Shown here in pieces: positions 1 through 11,578 of a stretch of DNA of 64,000 nucleotides. The notes below the pieces were generated by a model. That model had not been told where the DNA came from and made no database searches. It worked only from the letters and a program-made list of their open reading frames with translations. A program made the translations under genes and the position numbers. The DNA lies in contig JAKZAP010000008.1 in the NCBI GenBank assembly GCA_023053575.1, forward strand, positions 3,366,715 to 3,430,714, given 5' to 3'. Within the stretch, counting starts at the first letter, position 1. Each line of letters begins with the position of its first letter. This DNA is from Branchinecta lynchi (Eukaryota > Arthropoda > Branchiopoda > Anostraca > Branchinectidae).

Positions 1-369
1 GCTCTTTGCACTTTCAAGTAGGCTACGTCCCTAACTCTCTTATCTCTTGCCGCAAAGCTATTGGTACTTGTTCTATCTATGCGTTTTTCCGCGCGTATTT
101 TATGCCATACATTTCTGAGAGTGTGTCGTGGAAACAAGAGTTTGTGTCACACACTGGACCCACAAGTTGAAAGTAGGGGAAACGCTGCTATGCCTTTTTT
201 TTGCGGTAATTTAAAATGCCTAAAAATAAAATCTGAAAAAACGAGGTTTTTGAAGGAAGGAGATAAAACCCTAATAAACGGAACTTCAGGCGTGCACCCT
301 TACCATTGTGTGGGAGAGCGATCCATAGCTTATGTCTACTTGCTTGATAAAGTGGCTAATTTTATTATT

Positions 370-510
370 TGGACTTTATTATTTGTAATTTGCTGCTGAG
401 TTTTAATGTCCCGCCAAATTTGAGCCACAAAATCGGAAATCACCTCGGCAGTTGTTTTTCAAATTCGAGCCGCAAAAGCGAGCCATACAAAAAGACTTGA
501 GAGCCCCACG
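370..510. repeat. Dispersed repeat shared with 54850-54965
   Basis: The segment around 391-435 (CCGCCAAATTTGAGCCACAA and flanks) recurs with few changes at about 54856-54905, so this is an interspersed repeat. An ORF at 61-399 runs into it and resembles no protein I know. I see no exon in the first 480 bases. Confidence 0.5.
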
Positions 511-645
511 AACGACCGCGGTCTTGTCTTACAGGGTTATGCCACAAACCAAACGGTAGGCATCCCCAAGACTCGAACCAGCGACCTTTCGCTTACGATT
601 TTGGGTGTGCTAACCAATCGGTCATAGACGGAACGACCGCTGAAA
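505..645 (-). repeat. tRNA-derived SINE, minus strand
   Basis: On the minus strand this shows a Pol III A-box-like stretch (GATTGGTTAGCAC) followed by a B box (GGTTCGAGTC near 570). Next comes a conserved body containing TTTGGTTTG, CATAACCCTG and AGACAAG. The same body follows the tRNA-like head at 30272, where it reads GCGTAACCCTGTTAGACAAG. Two copies sharing both head and body show this is one SINE family. The head is too degenerate for a working tRNA. Confidence 0.6.
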
Positions 646-1290
646 CCTTCTTTTGAATCGCAAACTCTTTTTGGGAGCGCGGAAAAACACTTTTGTAAAT
701 GAATGTTCATAAATTCGATCTTTTATCCGAGATACCATTTTACCCCATCTTCCCTGGGTTTGCATAAGTCTTACGCAGTAGTTTCTGCCTGCATGTTTAG
801 ACTGCGCTCTCGGAAGTAATATGCTCGAACATTTTCTATCCGCAATAAACGGGCAATGAATCCACACACACATGCTACATCTTTGCTGAACTTCAACCCG
901 ACCTTCAACTGTTACTCTGGGAGCTGGTGGGAAAACTTAGTTGGAACTTAAGCGCTCCTCTCGCTCTGCAATTAGCTTTAAAGTCACTTTGATATTAAAC
1001 CCGCTAATTTGTACGTGTTTTACTGATGTGTTTGACAGATCGTTCCTTGAAGTCGCTGAGAAAATTTAAGAGGTATTTAAATACCGCGAAGATGAGCGCT
1101 TACTTTTTCCCACAGTTTGAGGACGCATTTGTTGAAGTTCATTGGTGGGAAAGAAAGACCTGCGAAGAAAAAGATGGTTTAGAGCTGCTATAATGGTTCC
1201 TGGGAAATTTTAGCTTAGCAGTGCTGATTCTGCTTCCGGACAGGAATAAGATCAAATGTCTTGATTAAGTCCCCAAGTGAAATATTTATC

Positions 1291-1927
1291 AGATTTCAAC
1301 CAGACTATCGGGTCTTATAGATTTTCAGACTTCACTAGATCCCGTAAGCATGTTATTGATCCCTAATAAACCACTTAAAGAGATCCAGTTGGTTATTCCT
1401 TGGTTCTGATTGGTTTATTGTATAATTCAGGTACAAAATTGCGTGGTTGTCCAACCGAATTGCTTGACCTTTGTCAAGTAATATATACAACAATTGTCGA
1501 AACCGAATTCGTACTCAAAGTAAAAGGTAAACCATTGAAGTCAACACTCGAAATAAAATTTCTAACAAAAATCCACAAATTTCGGAATGAAGCTATTACA
1601 ATATCTTTCCCGGTTACATACGATCGGCATGAGCTTCGGGACTTTGGTGGATACTTGCCTTGGTGGCCTTGGGCGTTCAACCTCAAAATCAGGCGGTAAA
1701 AGGGATCGGAGAGTTGGGTGTTCAAGGAGTTTTAGTCCAAAATTTTGACACAACTTCTGCCTCCTATTAGACAGCGCATCCAGTCCAAATAAAGAAAGAA
1801 GGCCAGAGTACGGGATTTCAAACAGACTATCGGATCTTGTAGATTTTCAGTCTTCACCAGATCCCGTAAGCATTTTATTGATCCCTATTAAACCACTTAA
1901 CGAGATCCAGTTGGTTATTCCTTGGTT
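1291..1927 (+). repeat. Direct duplication of a ~110 bp segment
   Basis: About 110 bp at 1291-1406 recur at about 1814-1927, including AGATCCCGTAAGCAT and GAGATCCAGTTGGTTATTCC, with a handful of differences. The spacer between the copies has no recognisable gene. The rest of 650-2080 holds nothing I can identify. Confidence 0.6.
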
Positions 1928-2082
1928 CTTTCCACTACCCTTAAATCAAATCTCATTAGATTTGTTGTGTTTCTTTTCGCTCGTAATTTGAAACCCTTCA
2001 CCACCACCTAATAGAGTAAGTACTACGGAGCCCAACTACGAACGTTGCCGACCTACGCTTTCAACCAAATGATCCTCACGAC

Positions 2083-2104
2083 AATAATAATAATAATAAT
2101 AATA
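2083..2104. repeat. (AAT)n microsatellite
   Basis: About seven perfect AAT/ATA units in a row. Confidence 0.9.
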
Positions 2105-2327
2105 CAAAGCAAGAGAAAAGGCTTTCGCCTCTAAATAACTGTTAAGAAATTTTGAGTAGTAGAAATATGGGGCGAAGCGAGATCGGGTCGTTAACCCTAG
2201 GTGGATCCAAGTTTGAAATAAAGATGTCAACCCCTTGAAGAGCTATCGATGCCAAGGGCTAACTGACAAACAGACGTACGGACGAACGGAAGAACTTAAA
2301 GAAGGCAAAGGTTTCAAGTCACTAAGT

Positions 2328-2957
2328 TTTTTTTTTTTTTTTTTTTTTTAATCAATCAATCAAGTTTAATCCGAATAGCTAAAAGCTGGAAAAGGAATAC
2401 AAATTTACAAAATACACAGACACACAAGAAACAATTTAACTAATACACTTACAAGAAATTACCAGAAATAAATGATGTAATGAAACTACGTAAAAATTGG
2501 GTAGAACATTAGCGGGATATGGGGAAAACTTATTGCCAGTATTCCTCTCGGACCGACGCACGGAAGACGGAATGGGAGGGGGGAATGGATGGGTCATCTG
2601 GGGACAACACGTTATCTTAGCTCCAGATTTGTTTGAAAGAGTATTTCTACGTACAGATAACTTAGGAATGTCAAGTTTAATGAGAGCCTCTTCGTAAGTA
2701 ATATTATGATCACCCAGAATGATTCTCATGGCTCTCTTTTGGACATTTTCCAGGAGATCAGAGAGCTCTGCAGAAAGAGAAGAATGCCAGACCGGTGAAG
2801 CATATTCTAAATGAGGACGGATATAAGTTTTAAAATAACAGAGGAGGCATTTAGTATCCACACCGAAAGATTTAAGGTTGGAGAGGGATTTAATTAAAAA
2901 GTTGGTTTTACGGATAATATTGTCAACATGAGAATTCCATCTTTTAACAACCATCAC
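2328..2957 (-). mobile_element. 5'-truncated LINE (non-LTR retrotransposon) fragment
   Basis: On the minus strand, codons between about 2957 and 2630 encode a stretch typical of the segment after the reverse-transcriptase palm in Jockey/CR1-type LINEs. It contains KSLSNLKSFGV, FKTYIRPHLEYASPVWHSSL, ENVQKRAMRIILG and TYEEALIKLDIPKL. The frame then breaks up. The 3' end is marked by TGATTGATTGATT and a 20-plus A run, read as T at about 2328-2349. The catalytic domain is absent, so this is a dead 5'-truncated copy in the intron or upstream region of the FRRS1-like gene. Confidence 0.8.
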
Positions 2958-3014
2958 AGTAGAAATTATTATATATCTTTAATTTTAGTTTTTTTTTCTT
3001 TGAAACAGTAGAGA
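2949..3014 (+). repeat. Dispersed repeat, second copy at 9349-9425
   Basis: The sequence from CTTTTAACAACCATCA through AGAAATTATTATATATC and a T-rich run to GAAACAGTA is repeated almost exactly at 9349-9425. No coding content is seen. Confidence 0.6.
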
Positions 3015-3497
3015 TCTTTAAAAGGGTATGGCCTACTTTTCCGTAATTCCCGGCTAAGCGAAGAGAAACTGGAAGGGCAAAGTAAGATTGCCCCGAGTTG
3101 ATGGACTAGGAAGGTTCTAGGACATTGTCCTAGGCTTTAGGCCGACACAGGGTTTAAGCCGCAATATACCATACGTCTGCTAATTTCCTTAAAGTAGCCT
3201 ATGTACCGACACTTTACATTCTGCACATGCACTCATTTTAGTCCTAAAAATAAATTAAAAAAATAGTATGCTGAGAAGAAATATGGGGCGAAGCGAGATC
3301 GGGTCGTTAACCCTAGGTGGATCCTACGCTTTAGGCCGAAACATAACAGAAGCCACGTTATATCACACATATGCCATTCTCTGTAAAGTAGGCATCACAC
3401 ATGACAGACAATCCAGGGTCTCAGAGGTTAGCATTTTCATGCCCAAGAGCGAACTCGGGCTATAGATTACATATAGTTAGGGTTTATAATTTTTCAG

Positions 3498-3722
3498 AGC
3501 CCCCCAAGTCCCGTTACTAAATTCCACAAGATCTACGAGGGATGCAGTGAGACAAAGGGATGTTTCGGAATCCCGACCGACTGTATTGTGGATGGGTCTT
3601 GTAGAGCAATAGCCAGCTACAGTGTCAAAGGGGATAGGTACGAGTTTGAGCTTCGAGGCTTCGTAGACAACCAAAACAATGGAGGATATGTCGCGATAGG
3701 ATTTTCAAAGGATCGTTCCATG
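3498..3722 (+). CDS. FRRS1: FRRS1-like exon a: start of DOMON domain
   Basis: This exon has 75 codons between the acceptor TTTTCAG at 3491-3497 and the donor GTAAGT at 3723. It encodes SPPSPVTKFHKIYEGCSETK, then GCFGIPTDC, YEFELRGFVDN and GGYVAIGFSKDRSM. The Cys-x-x-x-KGCFGxPxxC pattern and the GYVAIGFS strand are hallmarks of the DOMON domain in FRRS1/SDR2 proteins. DOMON domains bind haem or sugar on the extracytoplasmic side. It ends in phase 0 and reads directly into GDDSVTEC in the next exon, which matches the usual M-GDD step of the family. This is the first exon I can see; nothing convincing precedes it in 1-3490. An alternative acceptor AG two bases later would break the frame. Confidence 0.9.
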
Positions 3723-4864
3723 GTAAGTGGGCTTGTATCTCTATTGTCGAAGGTTTGCTGAAGAGCTAGACAGGTTTGTCCCCATAGTTCTGTAACACGA
3801 TAGCGTCACTCAACGTCTAAAAGCCCTCTGCAGACGTAACACTGTATCTTCACTTTTCTCATGATATCTATTCGTGCTGAAACACGGCATGTCTGTTCCG
3901 GCGGCTCTGTGTTTGGCCGAATGCGGAACCGCTCTTTCTAATTAAAGAGGGCCTCAAAATACACTGTTTATGCTTATATTCAACTCCTCTCTTTATATCT
4001 TGAAACCAGCAATCTTTTCCTTCCTGGACATTGTCATATACAAACTAAACAAATGCACATAAACTTCCTTCATTTTGCTGCACTGAGGTGGCTAACTTCT
4101 CTGCTCAAAACTTTGATGGGATTCGGTGACGCCTGGATTCTTACGTATCAGCGAACAACACCTTGCGAATGTTTTCTGCCTCTGTTTTATTTTTGTTCTT
4201 GTCGAAAATTGGTTGCTATATAGGACAAGAACCTAGTCAGTACGGTAGTTTGGTAATTATGATAGTTCAACAATCAATCAATCAATCGTCTTTATTCTTC
4301 AGAAACATTCCTTACGATATTAACAAGAAACCGAATATTTGTTCTCTCGTCAAACGTAATTATATACAATTAGCGTCAAAAGAAAGTACTATAACCGATG
4401 AACTTGCTTGCGTTCTGATTGAGCTATATAGATTGTTGAAAATGGGGTATCCAGATATGTTGAATGTAAATAAAACAACCGCGCTGATCCGCTCTGGAGC
4501 GCGTCAATAGAGTCAATCAGCGTTGACTTCTATATTTCCTCTTTAGCAACTTACCGGCGATCTAGCTATTTGTAGAGGTAACGAAACGTGATGTGGCGCA
4601 AATCCACTCGTTTGCATCGGGAGTCGGTCGTATTTTACTCGACTCAGCATGTTTGAATGACCGAGATAGCGAGACAGTTCTGTCTCATTATTTTTTCTTA
4701 ATGGGATGTCTCACTTTTTCTCAATCCCTACAAGAAAATCATTGATAATTTTGTATCTAAAGCTAATAATATTCTGATTCTGAAGAATCTGTTTCCGTTT
4801 TTCGCTAAAAAGCTAATAGTTAAGTAAGTACAGTGCTTTGTTTAATGTACGTCAATTGTTATTT

Positions 4865-4882
4865 GTGTTGCGAGAGCAACAC
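4865..4882. repeat. Short perfect palindrome, inverted partner at 8574-8591
   Basis: GTGTTGC-GAGA-GCAACAC forms a 7 bp stem hairpin followed by CTTTGGTTTTG. The same hairpin in opposite orientation (preceded by CAAAACCGAAG) lies at 8574-8591. The pair faces each other across the 3.7 kb that includes the complex array at 5.6-8.5 kb. A long T run follows at 4900-4926. Confidence 0.6.
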
Positions 4883-5619
4883 TTTGGTTTTGTCCTCGTT
4901 TTTTTTTTTTTTTTTTTTTTTTTTTTCCTATGACTCCGATTTCATTTTATTCCTGGTAACTGAGAAGGGTCTAACCTGTGCGGTTTTTACGGAAAGTGTG
5001 GACCTTAGGCCGGATTGATGAATATGACATTACATTTTGGAAAGCTCCGTAGAACTCTTGCCTGGGGCCAATAAGGATGGTTTTTGCTTGTCCGCGAGCC
5101 AGAGCCTACGGTTTGCAAAGTGAAGTGGAGTTGTATAGCCTATGTCAGAGAGGACTATCTGAAGTTGTGTAGCGAACCTTTCGTTTCATCAAAAGATGTT
5201 TCTGCTTTCGAGTGGAAAGCTCCGTTCTAGCACGCAAGCAGGCAGGCACCAGTTTCAAATTGAAGATGGACTAAAATCTATAAGTGTTAAATATATGCGG
5301 CAGTTACCCGGCCCCACAGCCAACGTATCTTCTTTGAGTGATAAATAGAAAAATCTACAGAGACAAAAAAGTGGCTTTTTCCCACGGGTCCGAAAGTGCT
5401 GCCATCTATTGTTTCTGTCTATGTCTGCGACGATTTCAGCTGAGTTTATAATTTTTTTTTTTTTGCACTTTGGTTTGTGGTAGAGTAACGGTATCAGATG
5501 TGCCTCTTAAACTTTAAAAGTTCTCTCATTGCTAAAGAAACTAGAGCTTATCCTTTGCTCCTTTCTAAGTCGTGACGTTAGAAAGTTGGCCTACGGCAAA
5601 AAAGTCAACTTTTGAACTA

Positions 5620-8530
5620 AGACAGGTAGAATTTTTTTTTCGACGGCAATCGATAGCCATTGATGAGCTGATCAAAGTATATGTCATCCATTTTTTGGTA
5701 CAAAAATTCCTTCATGAGATACACCAGTTTGAAAATTTAAAAGGGGTTGACAACTTCATAGTAAGGTACATTGAAACCAAAAATAGGCGATACCAGTTAT
5801 GATTCATATAGGGGACTTTTAAGCAACAGTCGACTGTTAGCCCATAATCATCTTCGGTAATGAGGGGTTTGCAGCTTTTGCTAGTTGGTATACCTGTTAT
5901 TTGTTTCCGGTGTATTCGATGGTAAGAACAATTTGGTTCCCAATGGTAAGATATGCAAGGGACTTGTAAGTAATAATCGGCTGTTATGCTACAATCATCT
6001 TCTGCGATGATGGGTTTGCAGCTTTTGCTAGCTGGTGGACCCATTATTTGTTTCCGGTTAACTTAATGTATATCACGGGAGAGGGACTTGTAAGTAGGAA
6101 TCGGTTCACGAGGGGCTAGGAATTTTTGCAAATGGGTGCACATTGTTTTCGATTTATATAAATCTGACGGTAAGAAATTTTGTATCGATGGTCTATCGCT
6201 GTAACCTAGGATTTACGTAGGTTTACGCATAATGTAAAACAAGGTAGTTTCGTAATAATTAATAGTGTCATCTATAGTATTTTAATTACGGATAGCTTTC
6301 TAATGCCAACTAGATTATGTAAGATATTGTTCCAAGTTTTCATCCGTCACGATGTCTACGATTGAAAAGGATAAAGTACAACTGACTGCAAAGTAAATTT
6401 AGTCCCTTCTTCCTATATTATTTTGTTGTTGTTTTTACAACGCTGAAGAATACCTTTTGATCATATGATTAATTTTTTTAGAACATCCCGTTTAAAAAGC
6501 TTATGCTATAATCATCTTCAGCGATGAGGGGCTTGGAACTTTTGATAGCTGGTATATCCATTATTTGTTTCCGGTGAATTTGATGTCAATCACGGGAGAC
6601 GGACTTGTAAGTAAGAATCGGTTCACGAGGGGCTAGAAATTTTTGAAAATTGGTGCACATTGTATTCGATTTCTGTAAATATGACAGTAAGAAATTTTGT
6701 ATCAATGGTCTATCGCTATAACCTAGGATTAACTGTTTACGCAACGGGTACAAACGATACGGTAATGTAAAACAATAAGGTAATTTTGTAATAATTAATA
6801 GTGTCATCTATGGTATTTTAATCCTGAAAAGTTACGGATAGCTTTATAATATCAACTAGATTATATAAGATATTGTTCCAAGTTTTCATCCGTCACGATA
6901 TCTACGATTGAAAAGGATAAAGTTCAACTTCGACGGCAATCGATAGCCGCTGATGAGCTGATCAAAGTATATGACATCCATTTTTTGGTAAAAAAAAATC
7001 CTTTATGAGATACACCAGTTTGGAAGGGTTGAGAACTTCAGTAGTAAGGTACACACTGAAATCAAAAATAGGCGATACCAGTTGTGAGACATTTAGGGGA
7101 CTTGTACGCGACAGGCGACTGTTAGCTCATAATCATCTTCGGCAATGAGGGGTTTGCAGCTCTCGCTAGTTGGCGTACCTGTCATTTGATGAACAATTTG
7201 GTTCCCAAATGTAAAACATGCAAGGGACTTGTAAGTAATAATCGGCTGTTATGCTACACAAATCTTCAGCGATGAGGGGTTTGCAACTTTTGCTAGTCGG
7301 TGTACCCATTATTTTTATCCGGTGAACTTGATGTCTATCACGGGAAAAGGGACTTGTCAGTAGAATCGGTGCACGGTGGGCTAGAAATTTGTGCAAATTG
7401 TTGCACATTGTATTCGATTTATATAAATCTGACGGTAAGAAAGTTTGTATCGTTGGTCTATCGCTGTAACCTAGGATTTACTGTTAACGCAACGGGTACA
7501 AACGATACTGTAATGTAAAACAAGGTAGTTTTTTAATAATTAATAGTGTCATCTATGGTATTTTAATCCTAAAAAGTTACGGATAGCTTTATAATACCAA
7601 CTAGATTATATAGGATATTATTCCAAGTTTTCATCCGTCACGATGTCTACGATTGAAAAGGATAAAGTTCAACTGACTGCAAAGTCAATTTAGTCCCTTT
7701 TTCCAATATGCTTTTGTTGTGGTTAGGGCAATCGATAGCCCTTGAAGAGCTGATCAAAATATATGCCATCCATTTTTTTGAACAAAAATCCTTCATGAGA
7801 TAAACCAGTTTGAAAGTTCCAAGGGGTTGACAACTTCAGGAGTAAGGTACACACTGAAACCAAAAATAGGCGATACCAGTTGTGAGACATGTAAGGGACT
7901 TGTAAGCAACAGTCGACTGTAAGCAACAGTCGACTGTTAGCTCATAATCATCTTCGGCAACGAGGAGTTTGCAGCTTTTGCTAGTTGGTATACCTGTTAT
8001 TTGTCTCAGGTGTATTCGATGGTAAGAACAATTTTGTTCCCAATTGTAAGACATGCATGGGACTTGTAAGTAATAATCGGCTTTTATGCTATAATCATCT
8101 TCAGCGATGAGGGGTTTGCAACTTTTGATAGCTGGTGTATCCATTATTTGTTTCCGGTGAATTTGATGTCAATCACGGGAGACGGACTTGAAAGTAAGAT
8201 GGGTTCACGAGGGGCTAGAAATTTTTGAAAATTGGTGCACATTGTATTCGATTTCTGTAAATATGACAGTAAGAAAGTTTGTATCGATGGTCTATCGCTA
8301 TAACCTTGGATTAACTGTTTACGCAACGGGTACAAACGATACGGTAATGTAAAACAATAAGGTAGTTTTGTAATAATTAATAGTGTCATCTATGGTATTT
8401 TAATCCTGAAACGTTACGGATAGCCTTCTTCCGATATTGTTTTGTTGTTGGTTTTACAACGCTAAAGAACAGCTTTTGATTATGTGATTATTCTTTTTAG
8501 AACATACCGTTTTAAAAGCTTCGATAAGTT
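5620..8530. repeat. Complex nested tandem array, ~2.9 kb
   Basis: A module containing GATGAGGGGTTTGCAGCTTT recurs near 5850, 6000, 6520, 7145, 7270, 7960 and 8105. Pairs are about 130-150 bp apart inside larger units of about 0.8-1.3 kb. A second module (GGCAATCGATAGCC followed by GAGCTGATCAAA) recurs at about 5645, 6935 and 7728. A third (TTAATAGTGTCATCTATGGT) recurs at about 6258, 6795, 7540 and 8378. Minus-strand ORFs at 5712-6044, 7166-7408 and 7836-8144 repeat the peptide TSKSCKPLIAEDD with diverging flanks. I read these as by-products of the array, since they resemble no known protein. Confidence 0.75.
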
Positions 8531-8573
8531 GACAATTTCAGCATTTAACCGACAGCGAAGAAACAAAACCGAA

Positions 8574-8770
8574 GTGTTGCTCTCGCAACACTTTAGTCGG
8601 CGAAGCCGGACAAAGGTTGCCGCAACACTTCACGTTGCCCGGGCAACGTAGGTCTAGTTATTGTTATGAAAGTTATTTGTAACAGTGTTTTTTAAGTTTA
8701 TTTTAGTACTCCTCATTATATATTCTTTGAGGGAAATAAATAAATGAATGAATGAATGAATTGACAAGAA
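8574..8770. repeat. Hairpin-bearing repeat end with (ATGA)n tail
   Basis: After the GTGTTGC/GCAACAC hairpin comes a second palindrome, GTTGCCCGGGCAAC (near 8634). About 100 bp later the segment ends in GAGGGAAATAAATAAATGAA with ATGA/ATGA repeats at 8740-8760. The tail looks like the 3' end of a LINE-type or SINE-type retroposon. Confidence 0.5.
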
Positions 8771-9017
8771 CTTTTTGGCTTTTACAGCAGTTTTTCCTTT
8801 TCAAAATACACAGAAAAGATATTCCTTTTCTACTCATAAACTAGATTGAGCATTCGCTCTTGAGCTCGTAGTCGCTGTAGGCTAGTTCCGTTTCAAGTTT
8901 TTGTAATCACTGTATCTCTTCTCTTGATGAAAAAAGTTTTTTTTTACACATTTGTATTTAATGCACTTTTATTAAATTTTGTGAATTTTAAACACCGACT
9001 ATTAAATTGGATGGTAC

Positions 9018-9157
9018 CTCCCGGCACCTTCCACTTTTGTCAGTTTTTAACCTGTCTAGGATAAAATGGCGCTGTCTAGCGTCAAAAGAAAGTACTATAA
9101 CCGATGAGCCTTCCGGTAGACAGGTTAAAAACTGACAAAAGTGGAAGGTTCCGGGAG
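9018..9157. repeat. Inverted repeat with ~40 bp arms
   Basis: Arms at 9018-9058 and 9117-9157 are reverse complements (CTTCCACTTTTGTCAGTTTT against AAAACTGACAAAAGTGGAAG). The 58 bp loop contains GCGTCAAAAGAAAGTACTAT, which with its 3' flank also occurs at about 4374-4400. Downstream the motif GTGTACACC and GAGTGAGTAACCCC begins a short-element family also seen at 9665 and 17171. Confidence 0.75.
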
Positions 9158-9863
9158 GTGCCGGAAGGTGCCGGGAATGAGTGTACACCAGTGACGGAGA
9201 GTGAGTAACCCCCCGTATGCGATGTTTGGAACACCACCCATCCTCACCGGTGTCCGAAGTTGTTATTTACTGATCCTCTGACTTCTCTCTCTAGATGGGG
9301 TATGAGGATTCCCATTCATTCTTTGTAGTAGCCTATAAGGGGTAATATCTTTTAACAACCATCAAAGTAGAAATTATTATATATCTTTAATTTTAGTTTT
9401 TTTTTATTTGAAACAGTAAAGATTTGGAAGTTAGCCTAGGCTTCTGCCTTAGAACTGTATGCCTATTCCGTAGTGGTGTAATAAAGATGTATCACTGATG
9501 GCCCTGTAGCATGAATGACCTGTTCAGAAACATCGTACACTGTTTATTTGATCTGAAACATAAGTAGGATAGCACACTTAGACCCTGCAGTCGATGCGAA
9601 TTTCCTCCTTCGCTCCGGAACTTTGACTCATGCAGAATATCGGTAAACCGCATGCGTAATCCGAGGGGTTACTCACTCACTGACATTTGGTGCACACCCT
9701 TTTCCGGCACCGGGCACTTGGTATACACCAAAATCGACGGACTGCGTGTTTAACGTTTATAGTGGTGAATGGTGGACTAAAGGATTACGTAAAGAAATAA
9801 AAAGCTAATTTGTTTCGATTTATTTCGACTGCCTTTTCATTTTCTCACCGATTTACTCCACAG

Positions 9864-9971
9864 GGAGATGATAGCGTTACTGAGTGTGTCTACAGACTGG
9901 GACAGGCCCAGCCAATTGCTGTTTATAACTCGAAGAACGTTGGAAGATCGAATTCAAGGCTCACTTCACAG
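9864..9971 (+). CDS. FRRS1: FRRS1-like exon b: middle of DOMON domain
   Basis: This exon has 36 codons, acceptor CCACAG at 9858-9863 and donor GTGAGG at 9972. It encodes GDDSVTECVYRLGQAQPIAV and then YNSKNVGRSNSRLTSQ. The family shows the same GDD...C step in the core of the DOMON fold, where strand and loop positions around the ligand pocket lie. Both ends are phase 0, so skipping this exon would keep the frame but remove part of the domain. Confidence 0.88.
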
Positions 9972-10108
9972 GTGAGGCTTCTTGTACTTATTCTATCCTG
10001 TGTATTTATTTACTGTTTATTATGAACACAAGTCTGACAAAAGTGATAATTCTTTTATCAGCATGCTGTTGAAAGGATGGGCGAGATTCGAGATCTCTCT
10101 CCTAACAC

Positions 10109-10474
10109 TAGTGTTGGGCGATATTTGGATTTTTCGATATATCGATATATCGATATTTTCACGTTCGATATTCGATAATCGATATTTCTTTAGTATGTCT
10201 CGCTATAGGATATGTCTCGTTTCGCCCAAATTTACTAAAGAAATTGTCGTTAAGTAGCATCTTGCATCATCTCAAACTCTGGATAAATAAGAACTGAATT
10301 ACGGAAAACATATTGCTCCTATTATGGATATGTAAATGTAGGTTATGTTGGATTATTTACAATAATTATAAGTGAAAAAATATCGTTTTCGATATCGATA
10401 TTTATGTTTCGATATCGATATCTCGTCCGATATATCGATATATCGTTATCGATATCGAATATCGTCCAACACTA
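10109..10474. mobile_element. hAT miniature element (366 bp)
   Basis: The ends are TAGTGTTGGGCGATAT and its near reverse complement ATATCGTCCAACACTA. They are flanked by identical 8 bp duplications CCTAACAC (10101-10108 and 10475-10482). The CAG/TAG-type end with an 8 bp TSD is diagnostic of hAT transposons. Both subterminal regions are filled with ATCGATAT repeats, which can form long AT/CG hairpins. No transposase is present, so it is non-autonomous. Confidence 0.92.
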
Positions 10475-11271
10475 CCTAACACCATTTCAAGAGGATGGGG
10501 GTGGCGAGATTTAGTGAAACTAAGGTTCCTGGGGTGTGGTCTAGAGACAATCGGACACCGTAAGTGCTCACTAGTCCCAGGACCAGTCAGGGAACCAGAC
10601 ATAAGAGGCAAGGGAAAGCCTCAGGGACTATAGTTCAGCCGCAGTCAGTCAAGAAATCCCTCATCAATCTGGTTCACACATCCTAGTGAAGCTGGAATTA
10701 CGACGGCATGGTTTCCCACTTAATGTTTTTTTTTCTTTGCTTTCTCCTTCATTTCTTTTTGTTCTTCCTTTTTCAGTTTTCTTCTCTTTTTCGAAAAGCA
10801 TGTGAAAATTGGTGTAAAGTGAAGTGTCTTTTTTACTGCAACCACAGGCCCATACCCCTACCCCCCCCCCCTAAAAGGGAGGTTTAAAGGTGAAACAGAA
10901 CTGTCTTGGCTCCAAAAACACTTTGAATGAAATACATCAAAGCCTGACTTAAGATTAGTACAGCAGCTAACTCGAGCTGGGAGATGAAGACTGAGTGACC
11001 TATGTCACGATGCCGGGGTATTCATGATGGTGGAAAACCGAAGAGATATCTAGAAAGTAGGTCGTAGAGGGAAATAAACCGGAGGACTTTTGCAAGTAGG
11101 GATGTCTCCATAACAATAAACTTGTGGCATTAGAATACATAAGATAAACTTGACAAGAAGTTAGCATAGTCCTGGGTTGGCGGAAATGGGTCTGCGTAAA
11201 ATATCAGAGTAGAGCGTGATTTAAATTAGTGAAACGTTGGTGAGCATCCTGTGTTAGTCGTACATGATAAA

Positions 11272-11578
11272 GAGCGTGTTCTAACCTACTTACCATAGTT
11301 ACTACGCGTGACGTCACGAATTCTGGCTTTTTGCCGTCAAGGCCTGGTCAAGACTGGAACGATTTTTCTATTTTCCAGCAGGATCTCACGCCAGGGGTGA
11401 ATCCGACCAATCACGTTACAGGGATGCGTAGTTACTACGCTCCCGAGCATGGTAAGCAAATAGTAACTATTAGTTACTATTCCGACAAGGTTGGAACGGT
11501 CAGCGTAGTAACTTTTCGTAAGGATGGAACGGAAATAGTAACTAATAGTAACTATTGTTAGAAGGGTGGAACACGCTC
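11272..11578 (+). mobile_element. MITE with GAGCGTGTTC ends, copy 1
   Basis: The terminal inverted repeat is GAGCGTGTTC...GAACACGCTC, flanked by AAA on both sides. Copies 2 (35365-35659, reversed, TAT flanks) and 3 (about 40409-40694, AAG flanks) match along most of their length. All include internal GTAGTTACTACG palindromes and GAATTCTGGCTTTTTGCCGT. A 3 bp TSD with these ends fits PIF/Harbinger-like or CACTA-like elements; the superfamily is inferred. Confidence 0.85.

Larger units (their letters stand above)
2161..3324 (+). repeat. 48 bp direct repeat at 2161-2208 and 3277-3324
   Basis: A near-perfect 48 bp segment (AGAAATATGGGGCGAAGCGA onwards, ending GTGGATCC) is present at both positions and brackets the LINE fragment at 2328-2957. 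Both are probably pieces of one dispersed repeat split or copied during LINE insertion. They are too long to be an ordinary LINE target duplication. Confidence 0.5.

Noticed and set aside
61..399. 112-codon ORF near the window start
   Set aside because: No recognisable domain, and its 3' part is a dispersed repeat also found near 54856.
10109..10474. ATCGATAT-rich segment considered as a microsatellite
   Set aside because: The exact 8 bp TSD and matching terminal repeats show it is a hAT miniature element.
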